Below are positions 55,597 to 64,000 of a stretch of 64,000 nt of DNA, piece after piece. The number at the start of each line of letters is the position of its first letter. Position 1 is the stretch's first letter. A model generated the notes under the pieces. It was not told where the DNA came from and did no database searches. It worked only from the letters and a program-made list of their open reading frames with translations. The stretch spans positions 1,178,001 through 1,242,000 of the forward strand of contig NZ_FOTP01000001.1 of assembly GCF_900114605.1 (NCBI RefSeq), written 5' to 3'. This DNA comes from Bradyrhizobium sp. NFR13 (GTDB lineage: Bacteria; Pseudomonadota; Alphaproteobacteria; Rhizobiales; Xanthobacteraceae). Both the position numbers and the translations under genes were made by a program.

Positions 55597-56376
55597 TCAT
55601 TCTCCTTCGATGGGATCGATTTCGCCTCGACGCGCACGCTCGGCGGCCAGACGATGTTCTTTGGTATTCTTCGGCAAAGGCTTCTTGGCAGCTTTCGCAG
55701 CCTTGAGTTTCGGCTTCGGCGCAAAGCTCTTCTTGGGATCGCTGCGCTTGGCATGCGGCGCCGGCGGCGGCGCGAGACCCAGCTGCTGCTTCAAGTCGCG
55801 CTCGGCCTGCTTGCCGCGGCGCATGGACTCGGCGATCAATTCGTCAGTCAGCACCAGGCTGGCATTGGAGATGTCTTCCAGCGGCAACCGCGTGATGGGG
55901 TCCTCGCCGTCGCGGGCGCCTTCGCGTTCGATCAGAACGACATCACCCTCAATGGCGCCGAGCGTGCCACGGAAACGTTTGCGGCCACCGACGGCGACAG
56001 CCATCTCGATCTTAACCAGATAACCATTATAGCGCTCGAAATCGGAGCGTCGCACCAGCGGACGATCGATGCCGGGCGAGGAAATCTCAAGCCGATAGGC
56101 GCGCTGGATCGGATCGGCGACATCCATCACCGGCGACAGCGCGTGCGAGATCGCCTCGCAGTCCTCGACCAGCATGGTACCATCGGGTCGCTCTGCCATG
56201 ATCTGCACGGTGCAGCCGAGCTCGCCGGAAATCTTGATCCGCACCAGCCGGTAACCCATGGCTTCGAGTACCGGCGTAGCCACAGCCGACACCCGCGCCG
56301 CAGCACCCGGCTCGATCACCAGGCGCGGCTCGGAAAGCAGCTCGGTATCAACGGTTTCTGGCTTCTGGTCGGTCAT
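55597..56376 (-). CDS. rimP: ribosome maturation factor RimP
   Basis: 259 aa. The core shows [49 protein letters not shown] and [10 protein letters not shown], as expected. The last 70 residues or so are an Ala/Lys/Arg-rich extension with many basic residues ([16 protein letters not shown]), common in this family of bacteria and absent from enterobacterial RimP. It assists 30S maturation. It is the first gene of the operon, with a long leader. Confidence 0.94.
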   Translation of the reverse strand: MTDQKPETVDTELLSEPRLVIEPGAAARVSAVATPVLEAMGYRLVRIKISGELGCTVQIMAERPDGTMLVEDCEAISHALSPVMDVADPIQRAYRLEISSPGIDRPLVRRSDFERYNGYLVKIEMAVAVGGRKRFRGTLGAIEGDVVLIEREGARDGEDPITRLPLEDISNASLVLTDELIAESMRRGKQAERDLKQQLGLAPPPAPHAKRSDPKKSFAPKPKLKAAKAAKKPLPKNTKEHRLAAERARRGEIDPIEGE

Positions 56377-56514
56377 GTGAGGATCGAAATATTCCGGTTC
56401 GAGGATGTCTGAATGCGCGTGCAGCCTGTAGATCGTGTGTCGCGTCGGGCTTTCGGCCCTTCATTAGCCCCGTACGAGTCAGGCCCGGAGATCACCGGCC
56501 AAGGTCCGTTCAGG

Positions 56515-56548
56515 TAATAAAAAAGAGCGGGTCCCGAGGGGCCCACTC
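56515..56548 (-). promoter_or_regulatory. leader terminator/attenuator of the rimP-nusA-infB operon
   Basis: On the minus strand GAGTGGGCCC-CTCG-GGACCCGCTC forms a stem with one mismatch, followed at once by TTTTTTA. It has full intrinsic-terminator form but sits between the predicted promoter and rimP, about 140 bases before the gene. It therefore probably attenuates the operon. A second small hairpin GGGC-CGAAA-GCCC lies further downstream in the leader. Confidence 0.75.
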
Positions 56549-56586
56549 TCAAACGCGATCGTATGAGAACCTAATAAGTTGTGGGC

Positions 56587-56615
56587 GATATAGCCGTTTT
56601 CCGGCACCCCGGCAA
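56587..56615 (-). promoter_or_regulatory. promoter of the rimP operon
   Basis: TTGCCG (56610-56615) and TATATC (56587-56592) are separated by exactly 17 bases. Transcription would start near 56580, about 200 bases ahead of rimP and before the attenuator hairpin. It is the best promoter-like sequence seen in the window. Confidence 0.7.
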
Positions 56616-56743
56616 GGCCGCAATGGCTGCTCCGCAATATTTCTGCAACCCGCGGTAGCCCAATCCTGCGGACTAACCGTTCCTTCATCAACGCCATCTA
56701 GGGTGCGTCAGCCTTTCCGTAGGGTGGTGTTGAGTATTGTTTG

Positions 56744-57847
56744 ATGGCTGAGGCGAAATCGCTCATTCCGGGGCTGGAGAACATCGTCAGAGATGGCGAT
56801 CCCAAGCGCCGCGGCGAGGCGGTGCGTAAGATTTCCGAGCTTTTCCTGCGGGGCGCATCCCGTTTTCAGCCGGCCCATGTCGATCTGTTCGACGGCGTTC
56901 TGACGAGTCTGGTTCCACAAACCGAGGTCGAAGCGCGCAGCGCGCTGGCCGAACGGCTATCAGATCTCGTCAACGCACCTCCGCAACTGGTGGCCTTGCT
57001 CGTCCGCGATGACGAAATCCTGATCGCCGGGCCACTGCTGCGCCGCTCTCCGCTGATCGACGAGCCGACGCTGGTCGATATCGCCAAGGTCCAGGGCCAG
57101 TCACATCTGCTGGCGATCTCCGATCGCTCGACACTGACGCCGCGCATTACTGACGTGATCGTCCGCCGCGGCGACCGCGACGTGATCCGTCGCGTGGCCG
57201 GCAATGCCGGTGCCGCTTTCTCGCAACTCGGCTATACCGGTCTCATTCGCCGCGCCAGCGATGATGGCGTGCTCGCCGTCACGGTCGGGCAGCGCGACGA
57301 TCTCGCGCCGGAACAACTCAAACACCTCCTGGCGCAGTCGGTCGAGGTGGTTCGCCGCCGGCTGTTCGACGCCGCCGCGCCCGAACTGCGCAACGCAATC
57401 AACCGTGCGATGCAGGACATTACCGGCGCGCCGACGCATCTCGCCGCCACCCGCGATTTCGCCACCGCACAGCGGGCCATTCGCAAGCTGCACCAGGCCG
57501 ACGAGCTGGACGAAGGCGCGTTGTTGCGCTTTGCCCGCGCTCATCAATATGAGGAAACCGCCGCCGCCCTCGCCGCTCTGTCAGGCGTGCGGATCGGTAC
57601 CATTGACCAGCTTCTCAAGGGCGACCGCGACGATCCGATGCTCATCCTCGGCAAATCGATCGGGATTTCCTGGGCCACCGTCCGCGCCCTGATGACACTA
57701 CGTCTCGGCCCGGGCCGTTCGCCTGCCGCCGCCGACATCGAGGAAGCCCGGCAGAATTTCGAGCGCCTGGTGCCTGCCACGGCACAGCGCGTGCTGACCT
57801 TCTGGCAGACCCGCGAGACCGCCTCAGCGATCCCCCTGCCGCTCTGA
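56744..57847 (+). CDS. DUF2336 domain-containing protein
   Basis: 367 aa cytoplasmic, probably all-helical protein that I assign to DUF2336, a family confined largely to alphaproteobacteria. It has SLIPGLENIVRDGD at the N-terminus, LVALLVRDDEILIAGPLLRRSP and LLAISDRSTLTPRITDVIVRRG. Some members have been linked to signalling and surface functions, but the role is unproven. It starts at ATG 56744, with a TTG just before it. It is convergent with the LysR gene, with stops adjacent. Confidence 0.85.
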   Translation: MAEAKSLIPGLENIVRDGDPKRRGEAVRKISELFLRGASRFQPAHVDLFDGVLTSLVPQTEVEARSALAERLSDLVNAPPQLVALLVRDDEILIAGPLLRRSPLIDEPTLVDIAKVQGQSHLLAISDRSTLTPRITDVIVRRGDRDVIRRVAGNAGAAFSQLGYTGLIRRASDDGVLAVTVGQRDDLAPEQLKHLLAQSVEVVRRRLFDAAAPELRNAINRAMQDITGAPTHLAATRDFATAQRAIRKLHQADELDEGALLRFARAHQYEETAAALAALSGVRIGTIDQLLKGDRDDPMLILGKSIGISWATVRALMTLRLGPGRSPAAADIEEARQNFERLVPATAQRVLTFWQTRETASAIPLPL

Positions 57848-58777
57848 TCAGCTGGGGTTCTCCGGGGTCGCTGCCAAGCGTTCCCGTTTGCGCCACTCCG
57901 CGACAAAACTCACAAAGGCCGCCAAGGCCGGCGGCGGTTGCCGGCGACTCGGATAATACAAAAACGGCCCGGGGAACGGCGGCAGCCAGTCTTCCAGAAC
58001 GCTGACCAGCCGGCCGGCCGCGAGGTCGTCCCGCACATAGCCTTCGAAGGTCACGTAGAAGCCCAGCCCGTCCCGCGCCGTGTCCAACCCCAGCCGTGAA
58101 TAGCTCGCCAGGAGCGGCCCCTTGGGCGGAACCCTGACCACCTCGCCGTCTTTTTCGAACTCCCATTCCGGAATCGAGCCGTTGTCGAAACGCGTTCTGA
58201 TGCAGCAATGCTGCAGCAATTGCTGCGGTGCAATAGGGCGCCCATGCTGCGCAATATATTGCGGTGACGCCACCATCACGAAGCGCTGCGGCGGCCCGAG
58301 TGAGACCGCAATCATGTCCTGCGCCAGATCCTCGCCATAACGAATGCCGGCGTCGAAACCTTTGGCAACGATGTCTATCAACGACGTCTCAGCAACGATC
58401 TCAATCTCAACCTGCGGATATCGCTGCAGAAATGGCGTAACTATCGGCGCCACGACGATATCGACGGCTGGTGCCGGACCGTTGATCCTCAGCCGGCCGG
58501 ACGGCACATCACCGAAGTCGCGGACTTGCTGCAACGCAGCATGAACGTCACCCATGGCCGGAGCGATTTTGCGTTGCAGCAATTCCCCCGCCTCGGTCAG
58601 CGCTACGCTGCGCGTTGTGCGATGCAGCAAGCGCACCCCGAGCCGTTCTTCCATGTCGCGCAGCCGCTGACTCAGGCTGGACACTGACACATGGATCTCC
58701 ACCGCGGCCCGCCGGAAATTCCGGGTCCGGGCCACCGCCAGAAAGGCCGCCAGATCGCGTAAATCGAGATCGCTCAT
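57848..58777 (-). CDS. LysR-family transcriptional regulator
   Basis: 309 aa. The winged helix-turn-helix (residues 1-60) has LAAFLAVARTRNFRRAAVEIHVSVSSLSQRLRDMEERLG; the effector domain follows (around 90-295). It is divergent from the aldo/keto reductase with 127 bases between them, so that gene is its probable target. The inducer is unknown. Confidence 0.93.
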   Translation of the reverse strand: MSDLDLRDLAAFLAVARTRNFRRAAVEIHVSVSSLSQRLRDMEERLGVRLLHRTTRSVALTEAGELLQRKIAPAMGDVHAALQQVRDFGDVPSGRLRINGPAPAVDIVVAPIVTPFLQRYPQVEIEIVAETSLIDIVAKGFDAGIRYGEDLAQDMIAVSLGPPQRFVMVASPQYIAQHGRPIAPQQLLQHCCIRTRFDNGSIPEWEFEKDGEVVRVPPKGPLLASYSRLGLDTARDGLGFYVTFEGYVRDDLAAGRLVSVLEDWLPPFPGPFLYYPSRRQPPPALAAFVSFVAEWRKRERLAATPENPS

Positions 58778-58904
58778 TGTTCGCCAGAGTGAACAAGGCT
58801 TTCGGGATTGTCCAGCTTATCGGCTCAATGCATCGGGCTCATATCGGGGCAGCAGCGGCATGGATCGGTAGGGATCGGTCCGGCCGCCTTCTGGGAGAAC
58901 CACC

Positions 58905-59906
<1,002 letters not shown>

Positions 59907-59913
59907 GTGCGGC

Positions 59914-59945
59914 TAAGCTACCCTCTCTTACAGGAGGGTAGCTTA
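59914..59945. terminator. bidirectional hairpin between the reductase and moeB-like genes
   Basis: A perfect 12-bp stem TAAGCTACCCTC/GAGGGTAGCTTA with an 8-base loop lies between convergent genes. It suits termination in either direction. Confidence 0.8.
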
Positions 59946-59947
59946 AA

Positions 59948-60748
59948 CTATAGATACCCGCTCAAGTCCTTGATCGTCGGCGCGTCGCCGTTCAGCGGAT
60001 TCCCCGGATCGCGCCCGTAACGCAGCGTCTCGAAGCGCAGGTTGCGAGCGTCGATCATCAGCAAGCGACCCACCAGGCCCTCACCAAAGCCAACGATCTC
60101 GCGAATCGCTTCCAGCGCCATCATCGAGCCCACCATGCCGGCCAGCGCGCCCATCACGCCGGCTTCCTGGCAGCTCGGCACCGTGCCCGGCGGCGGCGCT
60201 TCGGGAAACAGGCAGCGATAGGTCGGGTTCAATACGCCCGCCGCATTGGTCTCATGCGCGCGGATCGTGGTCAGCGACGCGTCGAAAGTGCCGAGCGCCG
60301 CGGAGATCAACGGCTTCCTTGCGAGATAGCACGCATCCGATAGCAGATAGCGCGTGGTGAAATTGTCGGAACCATCGAGCACGATGTCGTAACCCGACAA
60401 CAGCGCCATCGCATTCGCCGCATTGAGCCTGACGGCATGGCCGATAAATCTGACATGCGGATTGAGCGCATGAATCTTTGCAGCGGCGCTGTCGGTTTTC
60501 AGCGCGCCGATATCCGGCGTTGCGTGAATGACCTGCCGCTGCAGGTTCGACAGCGACACCGTATCGTCATCCACCACACCGAGCGTGCCGATGCCCGCGG
60601 CCGCGAGATACATCAGCGCCGGTGCGCCGAGCCCGCCGGCGCCGATCACAAGCACTTTCGCGCCCTGCAGCGCGGTCTGGCCGGGACCACCGACCTCGCG
60701 CAACACGATGTGACGCGCATAGCGCTCGAGTTCATCGGCATTCAGCAT
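59948..60748 (-). CDS. MoeB/ThiF/HesA-type adenylyltransferase
   Basis: 266 aa E1-like enzyme that adenylates the C-terminus of a small sulfur-carrier protein, most likely MoaD for molybdopterin. VIGAGGLGAPAL, the nucleotide-contacting SNLQRQVIH and LDGSDNFTTRYL are intact, and a catalytic-type cysteine is in SCQEAGVMG. Zinc-ligand CxxC pairs of Escherichia coli MoeB are missing (here TYRC, and no pair at the C-terminus). The start at 60748 fits the family N-terminus; a frame open to 60868 would almost reach the divergent gene. Confidence 0.85.
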   Translation of the reverse strand: MLNADELERYARHIVLREVGGPGQTALQGAKVLVIGAGGLGAPALMYLAAAGIGTLGVVDDDTVSLSNLQRQVIHATPDIGALKTDSAAAKIHALNPHVRFIGHAVRLNAANAMALLSGYDIVLDGSDNFTTRYLLSDACYLARKPLISAALGTFDASLTTIRAHETNAAGVLNPTYRCLFPEAPPPGTVPSCQEAGVMGALAGMVGSMMALEAIREIVGFGEGLVGRLLMIDARNLRFETLRYGRDPGNPLNGDAPTIKDLSGYL

Positions 60749-60871
60749 CGTGTCGTTACGTCCTCGTTCTGCATCAGCGTGAACCCATCCCGCGCTGTCA
60801 CCGACCCAGCAGATGTGCTTAATTCCACTGAAATCAATCGCCAGCTTCAAGGCCCAGGGTTTGGACATGTC

Positions 60872-62233
60872 ATGAGATCGATGCTTTCAGCAACATTGAT
60901 GATCGTGACGGCCTCAGCAGCCCACGCACAAGCGCAGGCGACGCCTCCCGCAGTGCAGGGTGTCAAGCCGAAGCCGGTGACCACTACGCCGGTCCGTCCG
61001 GCGCTGCAGACCCCTGCCGACACCGCCAATGCCATGGCGCAGGCCGAGCGGCTTGGGATTCAGTCGGATCTGGCATGGACCGGGCAATATAACGGCGCCA
61101 TCACCGGCGAGGTCTCGGATCGCATGGTCAATGCGATCAAGACCTTCCAGAAGGATAACGGCGCCAAGCAAACCGGCGTGCTGAACCCGCAGGAGCGCGA
61201 TGTGCTGCGCGCGGCAGCGAAGAAACTTCAGGACAATGTCGGCTGGAAAATGGTCACCGACATGGTGACCGGCGCACGGCTTGGCATTCCCGGCAAGCTC
61301 GTGCCGCAGCAGACCACCGACATCAACGGCAGCAAGTGGTCGTCCTCCACCGGCACGATCCAGATCACGCTGGCGCGCCGCAAGGAGGAAACACCGTCCA
61401 CAGCGAAACTCGCCGAGACGGAGCGCAAGGAGCCTGGACGCAAGATCGACTATCAGGTGGTGAAGCCGGATTTCTTCGTGCTGTCCGGGTTGCAGAACCA
61501 GAAGAAGTTCTACATCCGCGGCCAGTTCAAGGACTCCGAGGTCCGCATCCTCTCGATCTTCTACGATCAGGCCACTGAAGGCACGATGGAGCCGGTAGTG
61601 ATTGCGATGTCGTCAGCCTTCAACGCATTCCCGACCGGCGCACAGGCGATGGGCCCACCGCCACGCAAGAAGGTTGAATATGCGTCGGGGGTCGTCGTGA
61701 GCGATGACGGCACCATCGTCACCGATCGCCAGGCCGTGGACGGCTGCATGTCCATCGTCGTCGCTGGTTACGGCAATGCCGACAAGCTGGCCGAAGACAA
61801 GGTCCGCGATCTCGCGCTGCTGCGTATCTATGGCGCCAGCGAGCTGAAGCCGCTGTCGCTCGGCGCAGGGGTAGCGAAGCCCAATCTCGATCTCGTGGGA
61901 ATCGCCGATCCGCAGAATCAGGGCGGCGGCGCGGCCGTCACCAGCCTGAAGGCATCCACCACGCCGGTTGGCACCGGTACAGAACTGGCGCTGTCGCCTG
62001 CCCCCGGCATCGGCTTCTCCGGCGCGGCAGCCATCGACAGCGACGGCAAATTCGCGGGCCTCGCGCAATTGAAGCCACTGCTCGTTGCTGGCCCGCCCAA
62101 TGCAGCGCCACAGGCGGCACTGGTGCCCGCGGAACTCGTGCGGAATTTCGTCAAAGCGAATGGCGTGAGCGCGAACGGCACCTCGACCGATGCCAGGGCT
62201 GCGATGGTGCGTGTGATCTGCGTGCGGAAGTAG
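60872..62233 (+). CDS. exported peptidoglycan-binding protein with degenerate trypsin-like domain
   Basis: 453 aa. A signal peptide (1-20) is followed by a Pro-rich linker and a peptidoglycan-binding domain (about 55-118, with WTGQYNGAITGEVS and NAIKTFQKDNG). The C-terminal part from 270 resembles HtrA-type proteases: SGVVVSDDGTIVT, DLALLRI and GFSGAAAIDSDG. The catalytic His position is Gln287 (TDRQAV where TNxHVV is usual), while Asp313 and Ser383 remain. It is therefore probably inactive as a protease and may act as a wall-anchored binding protein. Confidence 0.78.
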   Translation: MRSMLSATLMIVTASAAHAQAQATPPAVQGVKPKPVTTTPVRPALQTPADTANAMAQAERLGIQSDLAWTGQYNGAITGEVSDRMVNAIKTFQKDNGAKQTGVLNPQERDVLRAAAKKLQDNVGWKMVTDMVTGARLGIPGKLVPQQTTDINGSKWSSSTGTIQITLARRKEETPSTAKLAETERKEPGRKIDYQVVKPDFFVLSGLQNQKKFYIRGQFKDSEVRILSIFYDQATEGTMEPVVIAMSSAFNAFPTGAQAMGPPPRKKVEYASGVVVSDDGTIVTDRQAVDGCMSIVVAGYGNADKLAEDKVRDLALLRIYGASELKPLSLGAGVAKPNLDLVGIADPQNQGGGAAVTSLKASTTPVGTGTELALSPAPGIGFSGAAAIDSDGKFAGLAQLKPLLVAGPPNAAPQAALVPAELVRNFVKANGVSANGTSTDARAAMVRVICVRK

Positions 62234-62264
62234 CTATTAGGATCCTGAGCGCACCAACGCGTCT

Positions 62265-62942
62265 CTAATCCACTTCCTCGTACATCGCATCCATCTGCGC
62301 CGCGAATGGTGTCGCACGCGGCGGCGGCGCTGCGGGGGCGCAGATGATCCGGCGTTCGAGTTGTTCGCGGTTCTGCTGCTCGACAAATTTCACTGCGAAG
62401 CCGCCTTCGAGATGACGCACAACGCGGCCGATGCAGGCACCGACCGCCAGCGGCGTTCCGACCTCCGGCTGTACATCGGCCGAGACCGCGGCGCCGGACA
62501 CCGACATGTCGATGACGAAGCAGCTTTTCATCGATCCGTCGCCAAAGGTCAGCATGGAATGCGGGCTCGCGGGAATGATGCGGGCCTGCTTGCGCTCCTC
62601 GCGCACCATCGGGTCCTTCTGGAATTTCTCCAGCCAGGTGAGCTTGTCCGACAGCTTCTGGCGCATCGGCGGCGTCATGTTCAGTTCGAGCAGAAAACTG
62701 CCCGAGATAGTGTCCGTGATGCGACCTTCGAGCTGACCGAAATCGCCGAAATAGGGCGTGATGCGATCGCCGATACGACCGACCACCGGCACATCGACAA
62801 TCATCCGGAACGGCGAGACGCGGCTGGTCCGGCAAGCAAAACTGCGCGGCCTGCCTTCGGAGTCCAGCCAGTTCGACAGCGTATATTGCCCGCTGACGAC
62901 AACATTGACGGCCCGCTGCTTGAGGAATTTTTCGACGGACAC
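62265..62942 (-). CDS. PilZ-domain protein
   Basis: 225 aa from GTG 62942, which has AGAGGGTGA upstream; an ATG at 62999 would add 19 hydrophobic residues. A PilZ-like domain in the C-terminal half has RKQARII and DMSVSGAAV (the RxxxR and DxSxxG motifs for cyclic di-GMP). The N-terminal half may be a second, diverged PilZ-like domain (RTSRVSPFRM and VVGRIGDRITPYF). It is a probable cyclic-di-GMP effector. It is convergent with the pseudo-protease gene, with 31 bases between them. Confidence 0.82.
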   Translation of the reverse strand: MSVEKFLKQRAVNVVVSGQYTLSNWLDSEGRPRSFACRTSRVSPFRMIVDVPVVGRIGDRITPYFGDFGQLEGRITDTISGSFLLELNMTPPMRQKLSDKLTWLEKFQKDPMVREERKQARIIPASPHSMLTFGDGSMKSCFVIDMSVSGAAVSADVQPEVGTPLAVGACIGRVVRHLEGGFAVKFVEQQNREQLERRIICAPAAPPPRATPFAAQMDAMYEEVD

Positions 62943-63114
62943 AGGTTCACCCTCTACGGTACATTTCCACCACCATAGAAAACCCAGCCACGCGAGCATT
63001 TCCGCCCGCCGTGGTTATTTCGTTACTTATATACCCCTTCAAGTTGAGGAAATATTACCTGCAAATCCGGGCTATTTGGCCATGGCAGCCAGAAACACTG
63101 CCTTAGTCGAGGCT

Positions 63115-63912
63115 TTAGCCGGGCACCCGCCCCTTGATGGCATTGGCGCGGGCACTGCAGGTGACCCGCCCCGTCGCATCCTGTGCAAGTCCCGCCCGGA
63201 CACGCGATTTGAGCTGCGCGATTTCTGCAGGCGACATCACCGTCAAAGCCGCTTTCACAGACGGGCCCGCTGACGAGGCCTCCCAGAAGTCCTCAAAGTC
63301 GATGAACACGCGAGTCACGTCGATCACACGCGTTTCGACGTCCACCAGACCGGCGGTGGTCCATAGCGACTGCATCACATCGAGGCGCGATGCGTCCACG
63401 CTCGGCGGAAGCGATGGCATCTGGCCCATTTTGCGGAGTTCACCGAGGATCGGCTCCAGCGGAAAGCCGCCCCCGTCCATGTCCCAGGCATAGGCGGCCA
63501 CCGTGCCGCCGGGCGACACGACACGGACCATTTCCGACACGCCCCTGGCCGGCTCCGGCACGAAGAAGATCACCAGCGCCATCACAGCCACATCAAAGCT
63601 GCGATCCGGAAACGGCAGCGCCATCGCATCGCCCTGATGAAACGCGGCCATCGCCGCGCCCGGCCGCGTCCGCGCATAAGCAAGCTGCGGCTCCGAGGGA
63701 TCGATGCCGTCGATTTTCGCCGGCGCATGGCGTTCGGCAATCAACTGCGTAAACGCGCCGTTACCACAGCCAACATCAACCCAGGCCAGCCCTGGTTTTG
63801 GCGCCATCCACTCCAGAAAAATCTCGCCGGCGCTGCGGCTCCACACGCCCATCATCCGCTCATAGGACGCGCCGTCGTTGAAACGGATGGAGGGGGAAGA
63901 TGCGTCGGTCAT
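63115..63912 (-). CDS. class I SAM-dependent methyltransferase
   Basis: 265 aa. The SAM-binding motif WVDVGCGNGAFTQL is near residues 45-58, followed by GIDPSEPQLAYAR and a motif II-like FDVAVMALVIFFVPEP. It resembles the UbiE/Methyltransf_11 group. GAGG six bases upstream supports the ATG at 63912. The substrate is unknown. It lies upstream of the PilZ gene with a 170-base gap. Confidence 0.87.
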   Translation of the reverse strand: MTDASSPSIRFNDGASYERMMGVWSRSAGEIFLEWMAPKPGLAWVDVGCGNGAFTQLIAERHAPAKIDGIDPSEPQLAYARTRPGAAMAAFHQGDAMALPFPDRSFDVAVMALVIFFVPEPARGVSEMVRVVSPGGTVAAYAWDMDGGGFPLEPILGELRKMGQMPSLPPSVDASRLDVMQSLWTTAGLVDVETRVIDVTRVFIDFEDFWEASSAGPSVKAALTVMSPAEIAQLKSRVRAGLAQDATGRVTCSARANAIKGRVPG

Positions 63913-64000
63913 GGGTGTCCTCAATAGGATGTTGGCGGCAGATCATGAACGGAAATGCATCGCCTGCAACCTCTGCCTTCGTGGCGGGATCGTGGCGTCG

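Noticed and set aside
60749-60868. Forty-codon N-terminal extension of the MoeB-like gene
   Set aside because: It runs to within three bases of the start codon of the divergent gene and does not match the family, which starts at LNADELERYARH.
63945-64000. Possible start of a plus-strand gene at the right edge
   Set aside because: Only 18 codons are visible from an ATG without a Shine-Dalgarno sequence, so it cannot be supported.

Overview
The window is a GC-rich stretch of chromosomal core sequence from an alphaproteobacterium. It is most likely a member of the Bradyrhizobium/Rhodopseudomonas/Tardiphaga/Afipia group (Nitrobacteraceae, formerly Bradyrhizobiaceae). The evidence is gene content and order (sdhCDAB, ffh-rpsP-rimM-trmD-rplS, rimP-nusA-ylxR-infB-rbfA-truB-rpsO-pnp, dapF near ftsY-yciB), a malonyl-CoA synthetase that matches the Rhodopseudomonas enzyme even in the position of its catalytic lysine, and several families of intergenic palindromic repeats that I associate with this group. 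I saw no rRNA, tRNA, CRISPR array, phage gene or transposase.

Layout. 1-5002: a partial gene, an orphan hybrid histidine kinase and a three-gene NitT/TauT-type ABC importer. 5139-8651: succinate dehydrogenase with its terminator. 8880-12428: a TauE/SafE exporter, a His-rich CDF metal exporter and malonyl-CoA synthetase. 12841-15084: an envelope set of fasciclin-domain protein, cytochrome b561-like membrane protein and Tat-exported molybdoenzyme. 15071-20865: MFS transporter, leuB, two small exported or membrane proteins, asd and beta-carbonic anhydrase. 21050-24846: CoA-ester lyase, an ORF-poor and repeat-rich kilobase, glycosyltransferase, leuD and a metallopeptidase. 25045-27640: five small exported or membrane proteins, three of them low complexity (His-, Tyr/Gly- and Gly-rich). 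27714-30491: YcaQ-like protein and leuC. 30858-36041: the ribosome/SRP operon, interrupted by a divergent hxlR-qorB pair between rimM and trmD. 36387-43321: MBL hydrolase, SIMPL and GyrI-like exported proteins, dapF, a RhiA-like orphan, an RluA-type pseudouridine synthase, ftsY and yciB. 43350-45727: enoyl-CoA hydratase, TetR regulator and Tat-exported superoxide dismutase. 45948-56376: the translation/RNA-decay operon running rimP to pnp on the minus strand, with a promoter and an intrinsic-terminator-like attenuator ahead of rimP. 56744-64000: DUF2336 protein, LysR/aldo-keto reductase pair, MoeB-like protein, a trypsin-fold protein lacking its catalytic His, a PilZ protein and a methyltransferase.

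How the genes fit together. Most of the window is housekeeping: TCA cycle and respiration, leucine and lysine/threonine precursor synthesis (leuB/C/D scattered, asd, dapF), ribosome maturation, SRP targeting and RNA turnover. The accessory parts sit between these blocks and often coincide with repeat elements. The most interesting are the attenuator of the rimP operon, the hxlR-qorB insertion into a usually unbroken operon, the RhiA-like orphan, the predicted pseudo-protease, the fasciclin/cytochrome/molybdoenzyme set and three copies of a 138-154 bp element with inverted ends. I did not find a clearly new multi-gene defence or mobile system.
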